A DNA stretch of 64,000 bases from an uncultured Pelagibacteraceae bacterium. GTDB taxonomy: Bacteria > Pseudomonadota > Alphaproteobacteria > Pelagibacterales > Pelagibacteraceae. Each line of letters opens with the position of its first letter. Within the stretch, counting starts at the first letter, position 1. The position numbers and the translations under genes are program-made. Below, in pieces: positions 30,240 to 39,868 of this stretch. The notes under the pieces are model-generated. The model saw only the letters and a list, made by a program, of their open reading frames with translations, ran no database searches and had not been told where the DNA came from. The DNA lies in assembly GCA_902586495.1 (NCBI GenBank), contig CACIHQ010000001.1, positions 1 to 64,000 of the forward strand, in the 5' to 3' direction.

Positions 30240-32923
30240 AAAAGAGAGATCTTTATTACGAGCGTATTCCTACAAAGTTATTAAGAGAAAATGTAAGATA
30301 TTTAGGAAATATTTTAGGAAGAGTGATCAAAGAACAAGAAGGACAAAAATTTTTTGAATTAGTTGAAAAAATAAGAAAACTGTCGAAAGCTAATAAGGTT
30401 AATCCAAATATAAATCAAACTAATCGAAAAGTGGTAAGAGCAATTAAAAATCTTAGCCCAAAAAATTCCTATAAGATAACAAGGGCATTTACTCACTTCA
30501 TGAATTTTATGAATTTAGCGGAGTTGATAGATGCTTCTAGAAAATTAAATGAATATGAAAATAACAAAAAGAAAACTTCAAACAGTAACTTATTTATTGA
30601 AGAGATTTTTGAGGATCTTTTCAATAACAAAAATATTTCAGAAACAAAAATATATAATACTGCTAAAAATTTAAAAATAGGAGTTGTATTAACTGCTCAT
30701 CCAACTGAGGTGAAGAGAAGAACTTTAATCCAAAAATATCATAATATCATTGAGATACTTGAGCAAAGAGATCTTTTAAAAAATTTCCCGTCAAAATTAA
30801 AAATTTTAGATAAAAAACTTTATGATGAGTTGACAATTATATGGAATACAGACGAATTAAAGAGATTTAAACCATCACCATTTGATGAAGCAAGGTGGGG
30901 GCTTGCTGTAATAGAAGATAGTTTATGGGATACGATTCCAAAAGTTTACAGGAGACTAAATTCAATTTTCCATCAGAATATGGATAAAGGCCTACCTAAA
31001 AATTTTAATCCAATTGAGTTTGGTTCCTGGATGGGAGGTGATAGAGACGGTAACCCAAATGTTACAGCTGAAGTAACAAGAAAAGTAATCCTTCTTTCAA
31101 GATGGGAGGCAGCAAAATTATATGAGAAGTCTTTAACAAAAATTATTAGATCCTACTCTATGATGAAATGTTCTAAAAAAATATCTAATAAAGTAGGTAA
31201 GTCATTTGAACCCTATAGAGTATTCTTGAGACCTTTAAGAGATAAGTTGAGAATTACCCATAGATCTATAGAACAACATTTAGTTAATAATAAACCCTTA
31301 GATCAAAAAAAATTGTTAAGCTCAAGAGAAGAAATATTAAAGCCCTTAAGAGTAGTAAGAGAGTCTCTTGAGCAAAATCAAAATGAAAACATTGCTAGTG
31401 GTGAATTATTAGATTTAATGAGAAGAGCTAAATGCTTTGGTGTCAATTTAGCAAGATTAGATATTAGACAAGAGTCATCCAGACATAGTCAATTAATTAG
31501 TGAATATGTTAAAAAAAGATTTAATAAAAACTATTATAAATTCAGTGAAGATGAAAAGGTCCAATTTTTAAAAAAACAAATAATTTCGAAAAAAAGACAA
31601 ATAAATAATTTCCAATTTAAAAACAAAGAAAATAAGGAAGTTTGGTCAACTTTTAAGATTTTAGCTAAGGAGCCTAGTGAATGTTTGGGTGCGTATGTTA
31701 TATCGATGACAACATCTGCATCAGATATTTTGTCAGTATCTTTTTTGCAAAAAGAATCAAATATAAAGAACAAATTGAGAGTTGTTCCTTTATTTGAAAC
31801 TTTAGATGATCTTATCAATGCTAAAGACATCATGGAAAAATTGTTTTCACAATCATGGTATAGAAGAATGATTAAAAACAATCAGGAAGTAATGATCGGA
31901 TACTCCGATTCAAGTAAAGACGCCGGCAAAATATGTTCAAGTTGGCATCAATATAAAGCTCAGGAGGAAATTGTAAAATTGGGTAATAAATTTAGTATAA
32001 ATGTTACTTTTTTTCATGGAAGGGGAGGTTCTCCTGGTAGAGGTGGTGGCCCTATTCAAGCAACGCTAAGATCGCAACCTCCAAATTCAGTAAATGGAAG
32101 AATTAGAATTACGGATCAAGGTGAGGTTATACAGCAAAAATATGGTTACGAACCTCTAGCAAAATATAATTTATGTAGTTACATAGGAGCTGTCGCTGAG
32201 GCTACTTTAAATCCTCCACCTGTTCCAAAGAAAAATTGGAGATCTTTAATAGAAAAAATGTCAGAAATATCAAAAAATTCATATAGAAAGAATATCAATC
32301 AAAGTTCTGAATTTATAAAATATTTTGAGACAGTAACTCCTCACAAGGCTCTCGGTAAACTCTCGATTGGATCTAGACCGTCAAAAAGAAAAAATGTTGA
32401 TAACATTAAAAGTCTAAGAGCAATACCCTGGGTGTTTGCTTGGACGCAAATTAGACTAATGCTTCCAGCGTGGCTGGGAAGTGCTGAAGCTTTAAGATAT
32501 TCATACATTAATCAATTTAGAAAAACTCTATTTGACATGGAGAGAAATTGGCCATTTTTTAATTCAATGCTTGATATGCTTGATATGGTTATCTCAAAAG
32601 CAGATCCAGAGATATCAAAAATTTATGAGGAATATTTAGCAGATGAAAGTTTAAAAAGGGTTGGGCAGAAACTTAGATTTCAATTTGATGTGATTAAAAA
32701 ACTAAATAAGAAAATAACACCTAAAGAAATAATTGTATCGAGAAAACAGTTTAGATCACCAATCATAATTAGAAATATATATTCTGAAGTTTTAAATATA
32801 ATACAACCAATAGTGATTAAGAAAATTAGAAATACTAAAAATAAAAAAGAAAAAGAATATTTAAATGATGCTTTATTGACTTCAATAGCGGGTATTTCTG
32901 CTGCTATGAAAAATACCGGCTGA
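30236..32923 (+). CDS. ppc: Phosphoenolpyruvate carboxylase
   Basis: VLTAHPTEVKRRT, GSWMGGDRDGNPNV, MIGYSDSSKDAG, FHGRGGSPGRGGGP. Confidence 0.97.
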   Translation: MKKRDLYYERIPTKLLRENVRYLGNILGRVIKEQEGQKFFELVEKIRKLSKANKVNPNINQTNRKVVRAIKNLSPKNSYKITRAFTHFMNFMNLAELIDASRKLNEYENNKKKTSNSNLFIEEIFEDLFNNKNISETKIYNTAKNLKIGVVLTAHPTEVKRRTLIQKYHNIIEILEQRDLLKNFPSKLKILDKKLYDELTIIWNTDELKRFKPSPFDEARWGLAVIEDSLWDTIPKVYRRLNSIFHQNMDKGLPKNFNPIEFGSWMGGDRDGNPNVTAEVTRKVILLSRWEAAKLYEKSLTKIIRSYSMMKCSKKISNKVGKSFEPYRVFLRPLRDKLRITHRSIEQHLVNNKPLDQKKLLSSREEILKPLRVVRESLEQNQNENIASGELLDLMRRAKCFGVNLARLDIRQESSRHSQLISEYVKKRFNKNYYKFSEDEKVQFLKKQIISKKRQINNFQFKNKENKEVWSTFKILAKEPSECLGAYVISMTTSASDILSVSFLQKESNIKNKLRVVPLFETLDDLINAKDIMEKLFSQSWYRRMIKNNQEVMIGYSDSSKDAGKICSSWHQYKAQEEIVKLGNKFSINVTFFHGRGGSPGRGGGPIQATLRSQPPNSVNGRIRITDQGEVIQQKYGYEPLAKYNLCSYIGAVAEATLNPPPVPKKNWRSLIEKMSEISKNSYRKNINQSSEFIKYFETVTPHKALGKLSIGSRPSKRKNVDNIKSLRAIPWVFAWTQIRLMLPAWLGSAEALRYSYINQFRKTLFDMERNWPFFNSMLDMLDMVISKADPEISKIYEEYLADESLKRVGQKLRFQFDVIKKLNKKITPKEIIVSRKQFRSPIIIRNIYSEVLNIIQPIVIKKIRNTKNKKEKEYLNDALLTSIAGISAAMKNTG

Positions 32924-34113
32924 TGAGTAGAAAGTTTTTTACAATTATAATTTTTACATTATTTTGTACTCCATCATTTTCAAATTTTAAAGAAATTAAG
33001 AAAAAAGCAAAAATAAATAATCCTGAAATTATTTTTCCAGTTTCAAAAAATTCAAATAGATGTATGACAAAAATGTACTCCAATCCTATGACTAATCCAG
33101 TTTTGCCTATTCCAGAAGTTAAAGCTCCAAAAGGTTATGGATTAGATAATAGGTTTAATCGAGCATTACAAAAATTTGAGAACTTCAAACGTCCATGTGG
33201 TGGGGGTAGCGTCGAGGCATGCGAAAATGTCAAAAAGATCATCTTAGAATGGGCTAAAGCAGATGCTGCAAAAAGAACAGGTCCATCCGATCATGAAGGT
33301 AGACACTGGAATGATACCCTAACCATAAATTTATGGGTGGCATCACCTATGATGGCTGGTTATTCTTTTGCAAAACAGGTTATAGATATCCCAAGTAATG
33401 AGGATAAAATAATTAAAGATTGGTTTCAAAAGATAGTAAAAAAGAACAAACATCTTATGTATGACATGACCTACAAAGATGGTACTCAAGCAAGAGGCGT
33501 TCCGAAAAGAGCTCATAACCATGCATTATCATCTGCAATAAGTCATATGCAATTAGGTGTCCTGCTAAATGATAATAAGCTTTTTAAAAAAGCTTTTAAA
33601 AATTATGAAGCTACCATTCGGTACCAAAGAAAAGATGGTAGTTTACCTATTGAAACAAGAAGAGGTGGTAGAGCAATGTTTTATCAAGCAAGAGCAATGA
33701 ATGCTTTAACAGTCATTGCAATTATTGCGGAAAACCAGGGCTATAATATTTGGGACTATGAATATAAAGGCAAAAACTTTCATAATATTGTTAAGTTTTT
33801 CATCGATTTTACAGAAAATAACGAAATAGTTTTTAAATACGCTAAAGAAATGAAAGCACCTGGACCTGCAAAAAATTATAAAATGCAAGATCTTGATGGT
33901 AGACAAGGGAGTAATTGGGGCTGGCTTTATGCTTATGTAACTCGGTTTCCAGATCACGAAAATGTCAAAAGACTTAAGCAATGGTCTTCGGATAGTAGTA
34001 ATCTTAATAGTTACCAGGCTAAAATAGTTTTGAATTTTGAAAATCATGGAAAAAGAAAATTTGGCACTTCATCATGGACAGTTGTTGAACCAAATTGCCA
34101 TTTTATTAAATAG
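32923..34113 (+). CDS. Secreted alginate-lyase-like protein
   Basis: Signal peptide; NHALSSAISHMQLGVLLND...DGSLPIETRRGGRAMFYQARAMNALTVIA resembles the AlgL (alginate lyase) core. Confidence 0.7.
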   Translation: MSRKFFTIIIFTLFCTPSFSNFKEIKKKAKINNPEIIFPVSKNSNRCMTKMYSNPMTNPVLPIPEVKAPKGYGLDNRFNRALQKFENFKRPCGGGSVEACENVKKIILEWAKADAAKRTGPSDHEGRHWNDTLTINLWVASPMMAGYSFAKQVIDIPSNEDKIIKDWFQKIVKKNKHLMYDMTYKDGTQARGVPKRAHNHALSSAISHMQLGVLLNDNKLFKKAFKNYEATIRYQRKDGSLPIETRRGGRAMFYQARAMNALTVIAIIAENQGYNIWDYEYKGKNFHNIVKFFIDFTENNEIVFKYAKEMKAPGPAKNYKMQDLDGRQGSNWGWLYAYVTRFPDHENVKRLKQWSSDSSNLNSYQAKIVLNFENHGKRKFGTSSWTVVEPNCHFIK

Positions 34114-35386
34114 CTTTGATTGTTGGTAAACAATAAAAATCAGCAGTATCTATTTTAGATGAATATTGTCTTCTCATATTCCATTTTTTGTGAACCCCAG
34201 CACTTGCAAGACTTAGAGTTGATCTGCCATATCTATAATTAGTATTATCAATTGATTGCATTAAAGTTTTTATTTTTTCATCCTTTTCTGATGAGAATAA
34301 ATTTTTCCTACCATCATCATCTCGTAATCCTGTAAGCATAACTCCTGCTTTTTGATACCGGCAACCATTTCTAAATATACTTTCAAGTATTGCGATTGCA
34401 GTTTTAACCGTCTCGAGACTATTGTTAGTTGCAATTGGAAAATCAATAGTCTTCGAATTTGAATAATAACCATAATCTCTTTGAAACGGACTGGTTCTAA
34501 CAAATACAGTAATCGCTTTTGCAACTAAAGATTCTGATCTAATTTTTTCAGAAGCATTCAAACAATAATTAGCAACTGCTTCTTTTAATTCTTGAAAACT
34601 TTCTATTCTTTTACCAAATGATCTTGAAACGACACAACTCTTTCTTTTTGTTTGTGTAGTCTCTAAGTCAATACAAGGAACTCCTCTAAGTTCCATTGCA
34701 GTTCTTGAACTTAAAACATTAGAACATTTTTTAATCCAAGTATTAGACTTGTTTTTAAGTTGTTTGGCATTATAGATGCCGTTCTTTTGATAAAATTTTG
34801 TAAGTTGTCTACCAACACCCCATACATCATTAATCTCAACTTTTTCTAAAATCGGATCCAAATTTTCTATACCAATCAAACTCGTTACTCCTGATTGTTT
34901 TTTCTTTGCGATATGATTTGCAACTTTACTTAAAGTTTTAGTTTTAGCAATTCCAATACTAGTCGGAATACCAGTCCATTGTAAAACTGTTTGTCTAATT
35001 TCTCTTCCAACTTTTTCAACTTCTGAGTCTGGAAAATTGGATAAATCTATAAATGCCTCATCAATTGAATAAACCTCTATTTCAGTATTAAACCTTTTAA
35101 GAGTTCTCATTACTCTTCTAGATAAATCTCCGTATAACGAATAATTTGACGAAAAAACTTCAACTTTATTTTTAACAATAGTATCTTTTGCTTTAAAATA
35201 AGGTTCGCCCATCTTGATCCCCAACGCTTTAGCTTCATTAGATCTAGAGATGATGCAACCATCATTATTAGATAATACAACAACTGGTTTTTTTCTTATT
35301 TTAGGATTAAATAATCTTTCACAAGAAACATAGAAAGAATTACAGTCGACTAATCCTATTTTTTTAGTACGTTGAATGGATGACAT
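34106..35386 (-). CDS. umuC: Y-family DNA polymerase, UmuC
   Basis: LVDCNSFYVSCERLF, VEVYSIDEAFIDL, UmuC C-terminal domain. Confidence 0.95.
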   Translation of the reverse strand: MSSIQRTKKIGLVDCNSFYVSCERLFNPKIRKKPVVVLSNNDGCIISRSNEAKALGIKMGEPYFKAKDTIVKNKVEVFSSNYSLYGDLSRRVMRTLKRFNTEIEVYSIDEAFIDLSNFPDSEVEKVGREIRQTVLQWTGIPTSIGIAKTKTLSKVANHIAKKKQSGVTSLIGIENLDPILEKVEINDVWGVGRQLTKFYQKNGIYNAKQLKNKSNTWIKKCSNVLSSRTAMELRGVPCIDLETTQTKRKSCVVSRSFGKRIESFQELKEAVANYCLNASEKIRSESLVAKAITVFVRTSPFQRDYGYYSNSKTIDFPIATNNSLETVKTAIAILESIFRNGCRYQKAGVMLTGLRDDDGRKNLFSSEKDEKIKTLMQSIDNTNYRYGRSTLSLASAGVHKKWNMRRQYSSKIDTADFYCLPTIKAI

Positions 35387-35759
35387 AAGTCACAACCCCC
35401 CAGATAAAAACATCTTCTTCTTCATTAATTAAAATTCTGTCTGAAAAATTTTTAGATCCAGAGGATAGAAATTTTTTATCTCTTTCTTGAACTAAAGTTT
35501 TAACCACAAGCTCGTCATGAACATTTGCAATAACCGTTGAAAAGTTTTTTGGTTTTAAACTTTTATCGACAACCAACAAATCTCCATCGTTGATCCCAAC
35601 ATCGACCATGGATTTTCCTTGTACTCTGATAATGAAAGTAGCTGGAACGTTTTTGATTAAATGCATGTTTAGATCGATATCTTCTTCGATATAATCAGTG
35701 GCAGGTGATGGGAAACCAGCACCAGCTTTATGCAGATAATAGGGAATAGTTAGTTTCAT
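35364..35759 (-). CDS. umuD: UmuD-like S24 autoprotease (start 35759 preferred; ORF opens 35789)
   Basis: AGAGFPSPATDYIEEDIDLN, VQGKSMVDVGINDGDLLVVDKS. Confidence 0.95.
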   Translation of the reverse strand: MKLTIPYYLHKAGAGFPSPATDYIEEDIDLNMHLIKNVPATFIIRVQGKSMVDVGINDGDLLVVDKSLKPKNFSTVIANVHDELVVKTLVQERDKKFLSSGSKNFSDRILINEEEDVFIWGVVTYVIHSTY

Positions 35760-35774
35760 GTTCTTGTTTTGTTC
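35760..35774 (-). promoter_or_regulatory. Putative LexA-like box of umuDC
   Basis: + strand GTTC-TTGTTTT-GTTC, perfect fit to the alphaproteobacterial GTTC-N7-GTTC form; abuts ATG 35759. Confidence 0.65.
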
Positions 35775-35777
35775 TAA

Positions 35778-35806
35778 TTTATAGCGCATTTATACAATGC
35801 ACGCAA
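35778..35806 (-). promoter_or_regulatory. Putative umuD promoter
   Basis: Minus strand TTGCGT (-35), 17-nt spacer, TATAAA (-10). Confidence 0.6.
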
Positions 35807-35920
35807 GAGGTTGTATTTTGAGTCCGTAATTGAATCAAAAGTGAATCAAAACGTGAACATCAAAACTATATTTTGTATGCTTGTGGATAACTTCAACCAA
35901 GGATAGTTTAAAAATAGCAA

Positions 35921-36283
35921 ATGAAAAAATTAATTTGTCATTGTGGAGCTGTAGAAGCAGAAATAAATATAGATGGAGATTTAGCTAAAGTAATAAAATG
36001 TAATTGTTCTATTTGTAAAAGAAAAGGAGCAATTATGTCGATGGTAAAAAATGAAGATTTTAAAGTTGTAAAAGGTGAAGATAAATTAAAACTCTATCAG
36101 TTCCATTCTAAAGTTGCTAAACATTATTTTTGTTCTGATTGTGGAATTTATACTCATCACAATCCAAGAATTAATCCAGCCATGACTGGTTTTAATGTTG
36201 GGTGTGTTGATGAAATAAATACTTTTGAAATGAAAGATGTCCCGGTAAATGACGGTCAAAATCATCCTTTAGATAAAAAATAA
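35921..36283 (+). CDS. GFA-family (glutathione-dependent formaldehyde-activating-like) Zn protein
   Basis: CHCGAVE, CNCSICKRKG, YFCSDCGIYTHH. Confidence 0.92.
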   Translation: MKKLICHCGAVEAEINIDGDLAKVIKCNCSICKRKGAIMSMVKNEDFKVVKGEDKLKLYQFHSKVAKHYFCSDCGIYTHHNPRINPAMTGFNVGCVDEINTFEMKDVPVNDGQNHPLDKK

Positions 36284-36288
36284 TTTAC

Positions 36289-37218
36289 ATGAATCAATTT
36301 AGTTTATGCTTCGATAAAGTAAAAAAGGATTGTTTAAAGTTTATTAAATCACAAGAAACAAAAGCAGATAAATTTAAAAATAAAGAGAGAATGATTAAGT
36401 CTTTTTTAATTCCATTATGCTTTTGGATAAATAGTAAAGCAGATAAGAAAAAACCCTATTTTGTTGGTTTAGCTGGGGGGCAGGGCACAGGTAAAACAAC
36501 AACGAGCTCTTTAATTAAAATAATTTTAAGTAAATACTTCAAATTAAATGTTTTCAGAATTTCAATAGATGATTTTTACAAAACAAGGAAAGAACGAATA
36601 AGCCTATCAAAAAGGGTTCATCCTATGCTTTTAACAAGAGGAGTTCCTGGAACACACGATATAAATATGATGTTAAATTTCTTTAAAAAATCAAAAAATA
36701 AAAAATTCGAAAGATTAAAATTGCCAACATTTAATAAAGCCATCGACGATAGGTTTAGTAAAAAACATTGGTATGATTTAAAGAAAAAACCTGATGTAAT
36801 AATTTTTGAGGGATGGTGTGTAGGAGCAAAATCTGAAAAAAATAATACTTTAAAAAAAACAATTAATTCAATGGAAAGAACTAAAGATCATAAACAGATC
36901 TGGAGAAAATATGTTAACGATCAATTAAAATCAAAATATAAAAAATTATATTCTCAATTAAATTGTTTGATTTATTTAAAAGCTAAAGATTTTAGTTTGT
37001 TACAAAAATGGAGATTAAAACAAGAGAGAAAACTTTGGATAAAAAGTAAAAAAAGTTCAAATACAAAGATTATGAGCAAAGAAGATGTGTTAAGTTTCAT
37101 GCAAACTTATCAAAGAGTTACACAAAATATGTTTAGATATATGCCTAAATACGCGTCAATAATTATTAATCTAAACAGTAACCATCAAATTAAATCTGCG
37201 GTATACAAGAATAAATGA
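36289..37218 (+). CDS. P-loop kinase, D-glycerate 3-kinase-like
   Basis: GLAGGQGTGKTTTSSLI Walker A, SIDDFYKTRKER, RGVPGTHDI, FEGWCVGA. Confidence 0.85.
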   Translation: MNQFSLCFDKVKKDCLKFIKSQETKADKFKNKERMIKSFLIPLCFWINSKADKKKPYFVGLAGGQGTGKTTTSSLIKIILSKYFKLNVFRISIDDFYKTRKERISLSKRVHPMLLTRGVPGTHDINMMLNFFKKSKNKKFERLKLPTFNKAIDDRFSKKHWYDLKKKPDVIIFEGWCVGAKSEKNNTLKKTINSMERTKDHKQIWRKYVNDQLKSKYKKLYSQLNCLIYLKAKDFSLLQKWRLKQERKLWIKSKKSSNTKIMSKEDVLSFMQTYQRVTQNMFRYMPKYASIIINLNSNHQIKSAVYKNK

Positions 37219-38513
37219 AAAAGTTTTTAATATTTATTTTTAGTTTCTTATTTCTATTTTCTAGCAGCTATGCTGAAACATTTACCGAAGCTCTAAAAAA
37301 AGCTTATAAAAATAATTCTGAATTAAATGCTGAAAGAGAAAATATAAGTATTTCGGAACAAGAACTTAAAATTTCAATGAGTTCTTATTTTCCGACAGTT
37401 ACTCTAGAGGGATCAAAGAGCCAAGATGAGACTGACAAATTAACAAATAGAAATGGGTCAAATGCTACAATTACTGATGTAGATACAGAAACTAAATCTA
37501 TTTCAGTTACTCAAACATTATTTGATTTTGGTAGAGGTGCTGATTTATCGAAAAGCAAAATTGGTATCAACTTAGCAAAAGCAAAGCTTTTAAAAAAAGA
37601 ACAAGATATATTATATAAAACTGTAGCAGCATATACTGGTTTAATTTCAGCAAATGAAAAATTAGAAATTAATAGAGCTAACGTTGAGCTTCTAAGTAGA
37701 CAAGTTGAAACTGATAGAATTAGACTTGAAAGAGGTCAAATTAGTTTATCAGATGTCTCACAATCAGAGTCATCATTAGCCGGCGCAGAAGCAAGTTTCA
37801 TTCAAGCACAAAGTGATCTTTTAACTAGTAAGTTGAATTATGAAAATATTATTGGACCTTTAGGTAATGCTCAGTCATTAGATAAAAGTTCAATAATTAG
37901 TTACCAAATACCAGGAAGTTTAAATTCAGCTATAGAACAATCTAAAAAAAGCAATCCAGATTTAATTATTGCTGAAATGGAATATGAACAATCGAAAGAG
38001 GATACATCAATTGCGAGATCAGAATTGGTTCCAACTGCAAAATTATCTTTAGAAAAGTCCTACTCAGATGACTTGAGTGCTACTTACGATGAGAGAGATA
38101 AAGAAACTTTAAAAGCAACTGTTACTTGGCCATTTTATTCAGGTGGAAAAAATCTGGCATCGTTAAATAAAAATAAGAATATAGAAAATAGATCACGTTT
38201 AACTTTAGATAGTGAGATTAAACAAAATCAAACTAATGTAGCAAGCGCATGGTCAAATTTTCAATCAAATAAAAGTTTGCTTAACTCTGTTCAATTGCAA
38301 GTAAGAGCAGCAGAAATTGCTAATGAAGGTATCACAGCAGAATACAATAGTGGTTCTTCGGGTAGAACGACTTTGGAAGTTATTCAATCTAACTCTCTTT
38401 TATTGAATGCTCAAATTTCTTTAGCTGATTCTGAGAGAAACTTTATTCTTTCTCAATTTAATTTGCTTAAATCTATCGGTTTACTCAACAGTGATTATCT
38501 AAAATTACGATAA
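37215..38513 (+). CDS. tolC: TolC-family outer membrane efflux protein
   Basis: Signal peptide, tandem coiled-coil OEP repeats, QTLFDFGRGADLSKSK, WPFYSGG. Confidence 0.9.
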   Translation: MKKFLIFIFSFLFLFSSSYAETFTEALKKAYKNNSELNAERENISISEQELKISMSSYFPTVTLEGSKSQDETDKLTNRNGSNATITDVDTETKSISVTQTLFDFGRGADLSKSKIGINLAKAKLLKKEQDILYKTVAAYTGLISANEKLEINRANVELLSRQVETDRIRLERGQISLSDVSQSESSLAGAEASFIQAQSDLLTSKLNYENIIGPLGNAQSLDKSSIISYQIPGSLNSAIEQSKKSNPDLIIAEMEYEQSKEDTSIARSELVPTAKLSLEKSYSDDLSATYDERDKETLKATVTWPFYSGGKNLASLNKNKNIENRSRLTLDSEIKQNQTNVASAWSNFQSNKSLLNSVQLQVRAAEIANEGITAEYNSGSSGRTTLEVIQSNSLLLNAQISLADSERNFILSQFNLLKSIGLLNSDYLKLR

Positions 38514-38555
38514 AAATAGGCTTTTTAGGCTAAAATAAATAAATCTTGCTAATGA

Positions 38556-38570
38556 GAACAAAATGTGTAC
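38556..38570 (+). promoter_or_regulatory. Putative LexA-like box upstream of recA
   Basis: GAAC-AAAATGT-GTAC, one mismatch from GAAC-N7-GAAC; shares AGAACAAAA with the umuD box. Confidence 0.5.
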
Positions 38571-38619
38571 ATTTATTTTATGATTCGAGTGTTAAAAAAC
38601 GTAAAAAAAAAGGCAAAAA

Positions 38620-39768
38620 ATGACTAAAAATAACTTAAAAGTAGTTAAATCTACTAAAAATCAAGAATTGGAAAATAAAGAGAAAAATAAGGCTTTAGAA
38701 GCTGCAATCAGCCAAATCACAGATAATTTTGGAAAAGGTTCAGTAATGAAGCTCGGTGAAAAAAGAGCTATGGATATCGAGTCGGTATCTACTGGATCTT
38801 TAAGTTTAGATTTAGCTTTAGGAATAGGTGGATTACCTAAAGGCAGAATTATTGAAGTTTACGGACCAGAGTCTTCTGGAAAAACAACATTAGCATTACA
38901 AGTTGTTGCTGAAGCTCAAAAAGCAGGTGGAATTTGTGCATTCGTTGATGCAGAGCATGCTTTAGATCCAGTTTATGCAAAGAAATTAGGTGTAAATACT
39001 GAGGAGCTTTTAATCTCTCAACCAGATGCAGGCGAGCAAGCTTTAGAAATCGCTGATACGCTAGTAAAATCAGGCTCTATTTCAGTTATCGTAATTGACT
39101 CGGTTGCAGCTTTAACTCCAAAAGCTGAAATTGAAGGAGAGATGGGAGATCACCATGTTGGTCTTCAATCAAGATTGATGAGTCAGGCTTTAAGAAAATT
39201 AACTGGTTCAATTTCAAATACAAACACAATGATGATTTTCATTAACCAAATTAGAATGAAAATTGGAGTTATGTTTGGAAGTCCAGAAACAACATCAGGT
39301 GGAAATGCACTTAAATTTTATTCATCTGTAAGAATGGATATTAGAAGAATTGGTGCCATCAAAGATAAAGATGAAATTATCGGTAACACTACAAGAGTAA
39401 AAGTAGTTAAGAATAAAGTTGCACCACCATTTAAAGTTGTTGAGTTTGACTTAATGTATGGCAAAGGAATTAGCAAAATGGGTGAGTTAGTCGACCTAGG
39501 TGCTAAAGCTGATATTATTGAAAAATCAGGAGCATGGTATGCTTATAAGGGTGAAAAGATAGGTCAAGGTAGAGAAAATGCAAAAACTTATCTTGCACAA
39601 AACCCTAATGTTGCTGCAGAAATAGAAATGGCAATTAGAGAAAAAGCTGGTGTGATTTCGAAGAAAATTGAGGGAAATCCATTAAGTCCTGAAAAAATCG
39701 AAAAGGAGAAGAAAGTAGCTGAAAATGAAGAGGCTGTAAAAGAGACTACTCCTACCAAAAAGAACTAG
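38620..39768 (+). CDS. recA: Recombinase A
   Basis: [39 protein letters not shown]. Confidence 0.98.
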   Translation: MTKNNLKVVKSTKNQELENKEKNKALEAAISQITDNFGKGSVMKLGEKRAMDIESVSTGSLSLDLALGIGGLPKGRIIEVYGPESSGKTTLALQVVAEAQKAGGICAFVDAEHALDPVYAKKLGVNTEELLISQPDAGEQALEIADTLVKSGSISVIVIDSVAALTPKAEIEGEMGDHHVGLQSRLMSQALRKLTGSISNTNTMMIFINQIRMKIGVMFGSPETTSGGNALKFYSSVRMDIRRIGAIKDKDEIIGNTTRVKVVKNKVAPPFKVVEFDLMYGKGISKMGELVDLGAKADIIEKSGAWYAYKGEKIGQGRENAKTYLAQNPNVAAEIEMAIREKAGVISKKIEGNPLSPEKIEKEKKVAENEEAVKETTPTKKN

Positions 39769-39792
39769 AATTAAAGGTCATCTTTAAATTAT

Positions 39793-39817
39793 AAAGGCGC
39801 TTATAATAAGCGCCTTT
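39793..39817 (+). terminator. Hairpin downstream of recA
   Basis: AAAGGCGCTTA-TAA-TAAGCGCCTTT perfect stem; followed by C-rich rather than T-rich tail. Confidence 0.65.
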
Positions 39818-39868
39818 CCCCCTTCATCCCTAACTAGACATAAAACAAAAAAGCTGTATTTTAAAAAT

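Noticed and set aside
31534-31881. 115-aa ORF antisense to ppc
   Set aside because: Lies entirely within a highly conserved PEP carboxylase region on the plus strand.
36289-37218. Pantothenate kinase or uridine kinase assignment
   Set aside because: The P-loop kinase motifs fit glycerate-kinase-like proteins better (RGVPGTHDI, FEGWCVGA), though only the superfamily is certain.
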